Source of the DNA: Acidobacteriota bacterium
GTDB lineage: Bacteria; Acidobacteriota; Aminicenantia; UBA2199
Length of the DNA stretch: 14,906 bases
Assembly (NCBI GenBank): GCA_021817755.1
Contig: JAKAGC010000022.1
Coordinates: 1 to 14,906, forward strand
Direction of reading: 5' to 3'
The notes under the pieces are model-generated. The model was not told the origin of the DNA. It worked only from the letters and a program-made list of their open reading frames with translations, and searched no databases. The position numbers and the translations under genes are program-made. This document shows positions 7,636-14,737 of this stretch, piece after piece; the stretch's first letter is position 1; each line of letters starts with the position of its first letter.

Positions 7636-8658
7636 TTATTTATTATCTTCCATATAGTTTAAAACTTTTACGGGGCCAGCGATATCGGCGGTGCAGGAAT
7701 CTGCACAACGTCCGCATCCAACACAACCGAAATGACCGAATTTCTCAGGAAGGTGTTTCCCTTTCCTGAATATCCGATGTCTGAAACGAGCGCCCCTGGA
7801 GGATCTAAAATTATGACCATCTGCTACTGTCGCAAAATCTTCCAACATGCAACCGTCCCATACACGAACTCGTTTTCCTTCTTTTAAGGAGAGCTCGATT
7901 TCTTCCTTTACATCAAAACAATAACAGGTAGGGCATACGAGTACACAAGACCCGCAGGAAAAACACTTTTCGCCAAAGTGTTCCCATACAGGATGAGAAT
8001 GATTCTGAGCCAGATATTCAGGGATTAATTCGATGGGAAGAGGGATTTTCTGATCATCTTTCACAGCATTTTTTGCATCTTCGATTTCTTTTGTAGAATA
8101 ATCATTTTTCTGAAAATTGGCACCATCTAAATACTTTTTACCTTTCTCTGTCAGTAATTCGACCACATAGTGGTTTCCCATATCTACTAACATTACATCT
8201 GCGACCTTACGGCCTTCTTCACGTATAACCGAACGGGAAAAACGGTATTTAAAATACTTTGTGGGATAAATCCCGATAAGCAATGAATGCTCCCGTTTTT
8301 GCATATAATGCTCATCGCGTTCACCTTCAGCAAACGCTTTATCCATTAAATAAAGCGCTGCCAAATCGTAAGAATGAATTCCGATTATGGTTATTGGTTC
8401 ACTGCCGTCTACTGCCGTATAAGAATCTGCTTTTTTAGGTACAAACTTTAAAAGCACTTCTTTTGCCGGCTGAAAATATTTTTTCGGCGGGAGAATTGTT
8501 ACATCATAATCTAACTGAAGTTCTTCCGCTGAATTTAAATCGGCAAATACATAATGAGAACCTTTTTTCACAACGCCCACTGTCCTGGATTCATGCTTCT
8601 TGATCTTTTGGTCTATGAACGATTTGAAATCATCTTTTGAAATTTTTGAAATTTCCAT
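7636..8658 (-). CDS. hydB: Hydrogenase beta subunit, two 4Fe-4S clusters (AsrA/HydB-like)
   Basis: Iron-sulfur subunit of the soluble hydrogenase, 340 residues, first gene of the operon. The C-terminal third has two ferredoxin-type cysteine sets: Cys232, 235, 238 and 242 (CFSCGSCVLVC), and Cys312, 315, 318 and 322 (CVGCGRCADSC). Cys245, Cys247 (PTCYCFD) and Cys270 are additional. The N-terminal two thirds match the style of sulfite reductase AsrA and Pyrococcus sulfhydrogenase beta. It links the gamma flavoprotein with the delta subunit, and no membrane segment is seen. AAGGAG lies about 7 bases ahead of the ATG, and a strong promoter lies about 90 bases upstream. Confidence 0.9.
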   Translation of the reverse strand: MEISKISKDDFKSFIDQKIKKHESRTVGVVKKGSHYVFADLNSAEELQLDYDVTILPPKKYFQPAKEVLLKFVPKKADSYTAVDGSEPITIIGIHSYDLAALYLMDKAFAEGERDEHYMQKREHSLLIGIYPTKYFKYRFSRSVIREEGRKVADVMLVDMGNHYVVELLTEKGKKYLDGANFQKNDYSTKEIEDAKNAVKDDQKIPLPIELIPEYLAQNHSHPVWEHFGEKCFSCGSCVLVCPTCYCFDVKEEIELSLKEGKRVRVWDGCMLEDFATVADGHNFRSSRGARFRHRIFRKGKHLPEKFGHFGCVGCGRCADSCTADIAGPVKVLNYMEDNK

Positions 8659-8748
8659 TATGATTCTCCTTCCTTACATTTATATAGGCATTTGTTGATT
8701 TTAGTCTGTTTGCTTTCATGTTTTCAAGCTCGAAATCAAGTAGTTTAA

Positions 8749-8778
8749 ATTATAACAATTTCTTATAATTTTTGTCAA
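8749..8778 (-). promoter_or_regulatory. Consensus sigma-70 promoter of the hydrogenase operon
   Basis: On the minus strand TTGACA (8778-8773) and TATAAT (8754-8749) are both perfect consensus hexamers, 18 bases apart. Transcription should start near 8742, leaving a leader of about 84 bases before hydB. Inside the leader, 8722-8735 (TTTCAAGCTCGAAA) is a palindrome with one mismatched pair and might be an operator. No other promoter was seen within the eight-gene operon. Confidence 0.75.
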
Positions 8779-8843
8779 TAACAAAATTTTTACCTTCAGC
8801 GATTATCGAACATGGCTGGATAAAATTTTCGCGAGAAATAGTT

Positions 8844-9392
8844 CTAAAGATTTTTAAAATGCTTGGTAATTATTTCCTTTATATCATTTGCTTTTTCCGG
8901 TGAATATTCGCACAGGTTAACTGTTTCCAGTGATGATTCTCCTTTTAAAAATTCGATAATTGTTTGAACAATAATAATAATTGCAGGTTGAACTGGATAA
9001 CCGAAAATTCCGGTAGAAATAGCAGGCATTGAAAGTGATTTTACCTGTAAATTTGTCGCCTGAAGAAGTGCTGCTTTTACTGCCGATGCCAAAAATTTTT
9101 CTTCGCCGTGATTTCCATCATTATAAATGGGACCAACAGTATGAATAATATATTTGAAAGGGAGTCTACCGGCTGAAGTGAACGTAGCCTCTCAGGTTTT
9201 TATTGGAGCCTTTTGATTGCTTTCTTCCTGAATTATCGGCCCCCCAGTACGTGAAATTAATCCTGCAACACCTCCGCCATGGGCTAAAAATTCATTTGCA
9301 GGGTTAACGATTACTTCCACATTTTCTTCAATGAGTGACGCTTGCGAAAGGATAAACCGTTTATTCCCAATTACTTTTTCCAGTAAAATCAT
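8844..9392 (-). pseudogene. Macro-domain protein (ADP-ribose-binding), interrupted by one in-frame TGA
   Basis: The reading frame would code for a 182-residue macro domain but has TGA at 9194-9192 (codon 67). Both sides are intact and in the same frame. Before it are VNPANEFLAHGGGVAGLI, the ADP-ribose-binding signature, and GGPIIQEE. After it come EATFTSAGRLP, IHTVGP and the second signature PAISTGIFGYP. Family members normally read TGEA where this one reads T-stop-EA, so a single G to T change of GGA explains the break. AGGAGG stands 6 bases before the ATG. Macro domains bind or hydrolyse ADP-ribose derivatives. The gene follows purB by 42 bases and ends in TAG. It is either a very recent pseudogene, a sequence error, or a gene decoded by read-through; downstream internal starts would give only a fragment. 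Confidence 0.85.
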
Positions 9393-9434
9393 TTTTTCCT
9401 CCTGGCAAAGAATATGGGATATTCTCCGTCTTCT

Positions 9435-10733
9435 TTACAATTCATTCTCAAATCGTTCAAATATTTTCCCTATACCTGAAAGCAATTCCTCTTGTGAAAA
9501 AACTTTTTCAAGTTCATTTTCCTGACATAGTACTTTAATTTCCGGGTCATTGAATATAAGATTTTTAAAACTCTTTTTTTCTGTCCATGATTCAAGAGCA
9601 TTCTTTTGCACCAGTTCATAAACTTTCTGCCTGGGCATTCCTTTATCCAGAAGAAGAGTTAGAACTTTTTGAGAATAGTAAACTTCACGGGTTATATCAA
9701 GATTGTGTTTAATATTATCAGGATATACATTTAAATTTGCAATAATATCGAATATATCTTTAAGCATAAATGCGATGGAATGAAAAGAATCGGGAAAAAA
9801 TACACGCTCAGCGGAAGAATGAGAAATGTCTCTCTCATGCCAAAGAATATTATTTTCAAAAGCAACAGAGAGATTCCCGCGCAGTAGTCGAGCCATCCCG
9901 GAAATACGTTCACATTTCACCGGATTTCGTTTGTGTGGCATGGAGGAAGATCCTTTCTGTCCCTTTGAAAATGGTTCTTCCACTTCCAATACTTCAGTTC
10001 TCTGTAAATGCCGAATTTCAACCGCAATTTTCTCAATTGCTGATCCCAAGCTGGCCAAAGCATACATAACTTCCATGTGTCGATCTCTTTGTATTATCTG
10101 GGAGGAGACTTTGCAAGGGGTAAGATTCAATTTCTGAAGGGCTTTTTCTTCGCCTTCGGGTGGGAAGTGAATATATGTACCTACCGAACCTGAAATTTTT
10201 CCTACGGAAATAATCGATCTAGCCTTTTGCAAACGCTCGATATTTCGCTTGATTTCTTCATACCATATAAGGTACTTAACACCAAAAGTTATTGGTTCGG
10301 CGTGTATTCCATGAGTTCTTCCTATAGCTACAAGATCTTTATATTGAAACGCTTTTTTTATCAGTAGAGATTTAAGCTCTTGGGATTTTTCAAGGACAAT
10401 ATCCAGTGATTCACGAATGAGCAGAGAAAGGGCTGTATCTACGATATCATACGACGTTATACCTTTGTGAATATATGCAGAATCTTTTCCTACAAATTCC
10501 TCAACAGAAGTTAAAAATGCAATCACATCATGTTTTACTTTTTCTTCGATTTCGTTTATACGTTGGACATCAAAATTAGCTTTATTTTTAATATTTATCA
10601 TACTTTCGTTCGGTACTTCACCCCATTCATGCCAGACTTCAGTAATGGCGATTTCAACATCGAGCCATTTCCTAAATTTATTTTGTTCGCTCCAAATCCT
10701 GGCGATTTCTTTAACTTCATATCGATTAATCAT
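9435..10733 (-). CDS. purB: Adenylosuccinate lyase
   Basis: Cytosolic enzyme of purine synthesis that releases fumarate from SAICAR and from adenylosuccinate. The 432 residues are of normal length for the bacterial class. The fumarase/aspartase-superfamily signature is GSSSMPHKRNP (261-271), the flexible catalytic loop with its serines. Other visible active-site stretches are TSYDIVDTA (93-101) and GRTHGIHAEP (138-147), the latter carrying the conserved catalytic-site His141. AAGGAG lies about 6 bases before the ATG, and a good promoter lies upstream. It is followed by the broken macro-domain gene, probably on the same transcript. Confidence 0.95.
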   Translation of the reverse strand: MINRYEVKEIARIWSEQNKFRKWLDVEIAITEVWHEWGEVPNESMINIKNKANFDVQRINEIEEKVKHDVIAFLTSVEEFVGKDSAYIHKGITSYDIVDTALSLLIRESLDIVLEKSQELKSLLIKKAFQYKDLVAIGRTHGIHAEPITFGVKYLIWYEEIKRNIERLQKARSIISVGKISGSVGTYIHFPPEGEEKALQKLNLTPCKVSSQIIQRDRHMEVMYALASLGSAIEKIAVEIRHLQRTEVLEVEEPFSKGQKGSSSMPHKRNPVKCERISGMARLLRGNLSVAFENNILWHERDISHSSAERVFFPDSFHSIAFMLKDIFDIIANLNVYPDNIKHNLDITREVYYSQKVLTLLLDKGMPRQKVYELVQKNALESWTEKKSFKNLIFNDPEIKVLCQENELEKVFSQEELLSGIGKIFERFENEL

Positions 10734-10789
10734 ATTTACTCCTTAAATAATAAAAAAATCCAGTCAAGAACAATTTCTTCCCAAATTTT

Positions 10790-10818
10790 ATTATATGACA
10801 ATTATATTTTTCTTTCAA
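10790..10818 (-). promoter_or_regulatory. Sigma-70 promoter of purB
   Basis: The minus strand reads TTGAAA (10818-10813), 17 bases, then TATAAT (10795-10790). The predicted start is near 10783, with a leader of about 50 bases ending in the AAGGAG site before purB. The remainder of the 10734-10949 gap is AT-rich; no convincing terminator for the upstream deacetylase gene was found there. Confidence 0.65.
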
Positions 10819-10949
10819 GAATTCAGTATTCCGTTTCTATTTGTCATAAAATAACAACAAAAGTACTTCTCTGTTATTAATAGTTTATATTTAAAAAAAA
10901 GAAATTCTTTATACTAGTTAGAATAAATTACGAAAAAATTACAGAAACC

Positions 10950-12173
10950 CTAATCCAAAAGCTCTTTAACCAGCACGACTTTTACTCCTCTGGCTTCTAT
11001 ATACTGCCTGGAATCCATAATAGCCTGGAAGGTACTGGCAAATGGATGGCCTATCGCGATTGCTTTCCCGTTTTTAATGGCAAGATCAACAAGGATTCGG
11101 ATTTGTTCGATACTGTGTGAGTAAGTTTGAACATGATCAAGAAAAACATCTTTATGAGCTGCCGGGATTCCCATCTCACGTGCCACATCATATGCCACTG
11201 TTTGTGCTGTGGTTCTTGAATCGACAAAAAATAGTCCTTCTTCTTTAATCACTCGCATTACTTTTTCCATGGTCGGACGGTCGGCTGTAGCCTTAGAACC
11301 TTCATGACTGTTAAGGCCTTCCGCCATAGGCACAATTTCTCTTGCCTTTCTTATTAAAGAGCGAATTTGCTGATCAGTCGAATTCACTGTTACTACTTCA
11401 GATGGATTAAATACTTTTCCATTCGAGTTGGTGGGTTGCATCGGAAGGTGAATAATCATTTCTATATCATAATCCCTTAACTTCCGAACAACCTCTTCTG
11501 CCCGCGAGGAATCAAATAAAACAGAAGCTGTTACCGGAACTCCCAGCCGCTTTAATTCCAACGGACCAAACTCATATGCACCCATATCATCTATTATAAT
11601 CGCAATCCTGGGAGGAGTTCCTTTCTCTTCGATAGGGGCAATATGGGTGGCTTGAGTTTCTTTTTCTTTTACTTTGGGAAATGTGATCTCAGGTTTCTCT
11701 TTTTCCTTTATCTCAGCCCCTGGTTTTATACGGGTAATAAGTAGTAGGTGTGTCACTTTATTTAGAGATTTTATTCGGTAAAGCATTACGGATTTCTTTC
11801 CCAGTCCTTGTATTTCTACCAGTTCAAGTGTCGAACCAACTTGCCCCATAAGTGTTTTTACTTTGTCCATCAAGGGTTCAAAATACGCATCTTCCACATC
11901 TACACGGAAATGAAATTTCCCTTCATTGTCGGAAAAATAATCAAAAGGAATCCGGTTAGTATTTAAAATAGATTCAAATTTCCGATTAAACAAATCCACT
12001 TTTTCTTTCTGTTTTTCCAAAGGAATCAAGCGGGTAAAGATGAACGATTTTTCCCCTTTCCTGAAATCGATGTATTCAAGTAATACGACTGTGATTAACG
12101 CAACGGATGCGAACAAAACAAACAGCTTTACGGTAGAATTTTTCTTTTGGGGTTTCTTTCTGGATTTATCCAT
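10950..12173 (-). CDS. Divergent polysaccharide deacetylase family protein (YibQ-like), membrane-anchored
   Basis: A 407-residue protein with a basic N-terminus, a single membrane segment at about 16-33, a linker rich in Lys, Glu and Pro (150-187) and a C-terminal deacetylase-like domain (188-405). The domain shows the family hallmarks IAIIIDDMG (Asp195, Asp196), IHLPMQP (His242), GLNSHEGSKAT (His290), FFVDSRTT (315-322) and AIAIGHP (His376). The topology predicts the domain outside the cytoplasmic membrane. The family is related to NodB-type deacetylases, but its substrate is not established. The start codon overlaps the end of the S41-like gene (shared ATGGATAA) and has no ribosome site of its own, so translation is probably coupled. 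The order EnvC, Ctp, YibQ is a recurring envelope gene set in diderm bacteria. Confidence 0.88.
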   Translation of the reverse strand: MDKSRKKPQKKNSTVKLFVLFASVALITVVLLEYIDFRKGEKSFIFTRLIPLEKQKEKVDLFNRKFESILNTNRIPFDYFSDNEGKFHFRVDVEDAYFEPLMDKVKTLMGQVGSTLELVEIQGLGKKSVMLYRIKSLNKVTHLLLITRIKPGAEIKEKEKPEITFPKVKEKETQATHIAPIEEKGTPPRIAIIIDDMGAYEFGPLELKRLGVPVTASVLFDSSRAEEVVRKLRDYDIEMIIHLPMQPTNSNGKVFNPSEVVTVNSTDQQIRSLIRKAREIVPMAEGLNSHEGSKATADRPTMEKVMRVIKEEGLFFVDSRTTAQTVAYDVAREMGIPAAHKDVFLDHVQTYSHSIEQIRILVDLAIKNGKAIAIGHPFASTFQAIMDSRQYIEARGVKVVLVKELLD

Positions 12174-13329
12174 GTGTTTTATTCAAAATCGAGATGCAGC
12201 GTTCAATAAAAAGTGCGCTATTCTCCTCCTTGAGCTTTTCATCCGGTTGAATACCGCTTTTATCAGGGTTCTTCCCATTGAGTAAAAAAGTTCCATCCAG
12301 TAAAAGAATTGAACTTCCATCGGATATTGGAATGGATTTCATTTTGGCAATAAAACCGGGAGTTTTACTTCCTGCTATAATAACTTTACCGGGCTCACGA
12401 TATAAACTGAATAAATTTGCAAGTAACTCCCCGTATAAAATAGTTGATTTATCTACTATTACGACAGCTCTATAATTCAATGGAGTGTCAGAACCAATTT
12501 CGAGTACGTCATCCTTATCTTTAGATTGAAGAATTAATGAACCGCTTTTTTTGAAAAAAAGATAAGATAAGGTTAGAACCGTGTTGATGTCACCGTCAAA
12601 ATATTTCCTTAAATCAATTATTAATGAAATTGGAGATTCCTTATTTTCAAGTGCTTTTAACTGCCGGATCATCGGCTCAATATATTGAGGAGTAATTCGA
12701 GAAAGTGAGATAAGAAATACGTGAGAGTTAACAGGTTTTAGAATTTCAATTTCAGTGGAAGGAACTGTTTCAAATTGCACTTCCACCGGTTCTTCAGTTT
12801 TTCCCATTTCATTACTACTAATTAAACCCAGCTTAATGGATTCTCTGTTTTCCGACATCAACGATAAATACATTTGCCAGTAGGACCATCCAAATATACT
12901 ATTTCCATTAATCTGCCGAATATAATGCCCTGGCTTGATACCTGCTTGATCTGCCGGAGAATCTTTGTCTACACTTGAAATATAAAAATATCCGGCTTGG
13001 CGCATTCCGTAAATACCTGAAATGAATACTTTATTAGACTGATTGAGGGCATATATTTTTGTCTGGCGATTATCGAGATATCCTGAGTAACGATCGAGTG
13101 AACTCAACATCCCCGTGAAAGCCCCAGGAAATTTATCAGAAGGTTTCACCTTTTCTACGTAATCATTTCTTACAAGGGCAGCTACCTCTGAAAAAAGTGA
13201 TAAATAGCGATATTCCTCTTTTTTTTGAGAATAGGAATCCAGGAGTTTCTTCCCTGCTATAGCAGAAACAACGCAGAAAAGAACGATCGAAACAATAAGA
13301 ATTCGACGTGATTTATTAGTCAATTTCAT
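12166..13329 (-). CDS. S41/Ctp-like PDZ protein, probably catalytically inactive
   Basis: A 387-residue protein with an N-terminal membrane anchor (about 9-26). It is followed by the Ctp N-terminal region (FTGMLSSLDRYSGYLD, 71-86), a PDZ domain (about 100-190, with DSPADQAGIKPG) and an S41 core (about 200-365). Carboxy-terminal processing proteases carry a SASASE motif with the catalytic Ser and a TFGKG motif with the catalytic Lys. Here the same places read STILYGE (295-301) and KTPGFIAK (322-329). By eye, the Ser position is Leu298 and the Lys position is Phe326. The fold seems intact but the Ser-Lys pair is gone, which suggests a scaffold or regulator of envelope hydrolases. AAGGA lies 8 bases before the ATG. 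Confidence 0.85.
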   Translation of the reverse strand: MKLTNKSRRILIVSIVLFCVVSAIAGKKLLDSYSQKKEEYRYLSLFSEVAALVRNDYVEKVKPSDKFPGAFTGMLSSLDRYSGYLDNRQTKIYALNQSNKVFISGIYGMRQAGYFYISSVDKDSPADQAGIKPGHYIRQINGNSIFGWSYWQMYLSLMSENRESIKLGLISSNEMGKTEEPVEVQFETVPSTEIEILKPVNSHVFLISLSRITPQYIEPMIRQLKALENKESPISLIIDLRKYFDGDINTVLTLSYLFFKKSGSLILQSKDKDDVLEIGSDTPLNYRAVVIVDKSTILYGELLANLFSLYREPGKVIIAGSKTPGFIAKMKSIPISDGSSILLLDGTFLLNGKNPDKSGIQPDEKLKEENSALFIERCISILNKTHG

Positions 13330-13349
13330 ATTAAACTTCCTTTTAAACC

Positions 13350-13358
13350 ATTATAACA
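13350..13358 (-). promoter_or_regulatory. Possible extended -10 promoter before the S41-like gene
   Basis: In the 60-base gap between the EnvC-like and S41-like genes, the minus strand carries TGTTATAAT, an extended -10 element (TG, one base, TATAAT). There is no clear -35 box. It could give extra transcription of the last two genes of the trio. The function is inferred. Confidence 0.35.
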
Positions 13359-13389
13359 CACTTTTTTTACAGACGCACTGTTTTTTAAC

Positions 13390-14535
13390 TCACGATTTAT
13401 TTTTACGAAGCCAATCTTGCGGATTCTGGGGTTGCAAATTCGTTCGTAATTCAAAATAGAGGACTTTCCCAGAAGTACTCCCGGTATCTCCTACAGTTGA
13501 AATGGGCTCTCCTTCGGCTACTTGATCCCCAATATTCTTTAAAAATTTTTCACAATGACCATACAATGTAAAAAAATTCCTGGCGTGTTGAACGATCACA
13601 ACATTCCCATAACCTTTTAAATATTCCTGGTATACAATTTCTCCAGGATATATTGATCTAATGGTTTCCTGTCCCCCTGCCGGTTTAATCTGGACTCCAT
13701 TATTGAGAATATATGTATTGAATTTAGTACTTTTTTTCTTCCCGAATGAAGATACGATTTTTCCCTCTACTGGCCATTTTAATTTACCTTTGAGTTTGGA
13801 TAAATCGATAATTCCTATACGATGTTTCAACCCAGAATCAGAAATAATTTCTGTTAAATGATTGGCTTCTGCTTCCAATTCATCTAGCATTTTAGAATAA
13901 TATTCACGATCGTTGTTCACCTGCTTTATAAGATCTATTTTCTCTTGCTTTAGATTTCTCATTTCCCGGACTTTTTGTTCTTTCCTGCTCTGTAAATCCT
14001 TTAATTTCACATATCGTTGTCTTAATTCACTCTCAACAGTTTCAAGAAGTGCGATATTTTTCTTCAACTCTGAAATTTCAGTGGCTTTGTAATCCACTAA
14101 AGCTGTAAAAAGCCGATAATTCCGAAATAGTTGATCCAGATTATCAACCCGGATAAATAGTTTCAAGTAAGAATTCGATCCCAATTTATACAGAATACGA
14201 AGAATTTTTACTAGATTTTCTTTCGATTTGACAATACGTGTTTCCAATGTAGATTTCTCTTCGGTTTTTTTTTCAATTTCAGCTTCTGCATCAGTAACTT
14301 CGATTTTTAATTTATTATTTTCAATTACCACCATTTCAAATTCCAATTCAAGACGATAGATATCATTAAGGATAGAATTTTCTTCTTTTTTTAAATTTTC
14401 CAATTTGTCATTGATATCAACGATTTGTTTATTGATGGCATCCAGTTTGTTTTCAGTTTCCGAATAAATAAAACCAAAGAGAAATATGATGAAAAATGCA
14501 CCTAAATTAAGGTAGGAAATTTTTTTTTTATCCAT
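13390..14535 (-). CDS. EnvC-like protein: coiled coil plus degenerate LytM (M23) domain
   Basis: A 381-residue protein with a lysine-rich start, a hydrophobic signal or anchor segment (about 7-24), a long coiled coil (about 26-230) and a C-terminal LytM/peptidase-M23 domain (about 250-375). Active M23 enzymes use His and Asp in an HxGxD-like stretch and His in a final HxH. Here the first is NNGVQ (Asn278, Gln282) and the last is LYFELR (Tyr360); only His327 in YGHC is kept. E. coli EnvC has the same kind of degeneration and activates cell-wall amidases instead of cutting murein itself, so the same role is inferred here in cell separation. No Shine-Dalgarno sequence is seen before the ATG, and codons 3-6 lie on a run of ten A. 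It heads the EnvC, Ctp, YibQ-like set. Confidence 0.88.
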   Translation of the reverse strand: MDKKKISYLNLGAFFIIFLFGFIYSETENKLDAINKQIVDINDKLENLKKEENSILNDIYRLELEFEMVVIENNKLKIEVTDAEAEIEKKTEEKSTLETRIVKSKENLVKILRILYKLGSNSYLKLFIRVDNLDQLFRNYRLFTALVDYKATEISELKKNIALLETVESELRQRYVKLKDLQSRKEQKVREMRNLKQEKIDLIKQVNNDREYYSKMLDELEAEANHLTEIISDSGLKHRIGIIDLSKLKGKLKWPVEGKIVSSFGKKKSTKFNTYILNNGVQIKPAGGQETIRSIYPGEIVYQEYLKGYGNVVIVQHARNFFTLYGHCEKFLKNIGDQVAEGEPISTVGDTGSTSGKVLYFELRTNLQPQNPQDWLRKNKS

Positions 14536-14547
14536 GTTACATTATAT

Positions 14548-14576
14548 CATTATACGATATATATCTCATTAGGTAA
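14548..14576 (-). promoter_or_regulatory. Putative promoter of the EnvC-like gene, giving a very short leader
   Basis: The minus strand reads TTTACC (14576-14571), 17 bases, TATAAT (14553-14548), and a second -10-like ATATAAT follows a few bases on (14546-14540). The first would start transcription near 14542, only about 6 bases before the ATG, in agreement with the missing ribosome site. The -35 match is moderate (4 of 6). Confidence 0.45.
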
Positions 14577-14737
14577 AGAAAAAAAATATCGCGTATTCTT
14601 ATCCATTTCAAAAAAAATTTTTCTACTATAATTTTTTTCTTTTTTCTTATCCTTCGCAGATTTGAGATTCCCGCAAATACTTATTTTATATGGACAAGGG
14701 TTGATTTAACGTAACAAATATGGTATTTAACTACGCT

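Noticed and set aside
8822..8838. Possible terminator after the macro-domain gene (TTTC-TCGC-GAAA then a short T-run on the minus strand)
   Set aside because: The stem is only 4 bp, mostly A-T, and the T-run is broken; too weak to call.
8844..9392. Genome-wide reading of UGA as glycine (SR1/Gracilibacteria-type code)
   Set aside because: The TGA at 9192 fits a glycine, but argF, the hydrogenase small subunit (GTGA overlap with the next gene) and the EnvC-like gene end in TGA at their natural C-termini, so UGA acts as a stop here.
10880..10920. AT-rich AAAGAA/TTCTTT-like fold with a T-run after the deacetylase gene
   Set aside because: There is no room for a proper loop and no G-C pairs to speak of; not a credible terminator.
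13360..13385. Plus-strand hairpin ACAG-ACGCA-CTGT followed by six T, resembling an intrinsic terminator
   Set aside because: The stem is 4 bp and no plus-strand gene ends here.
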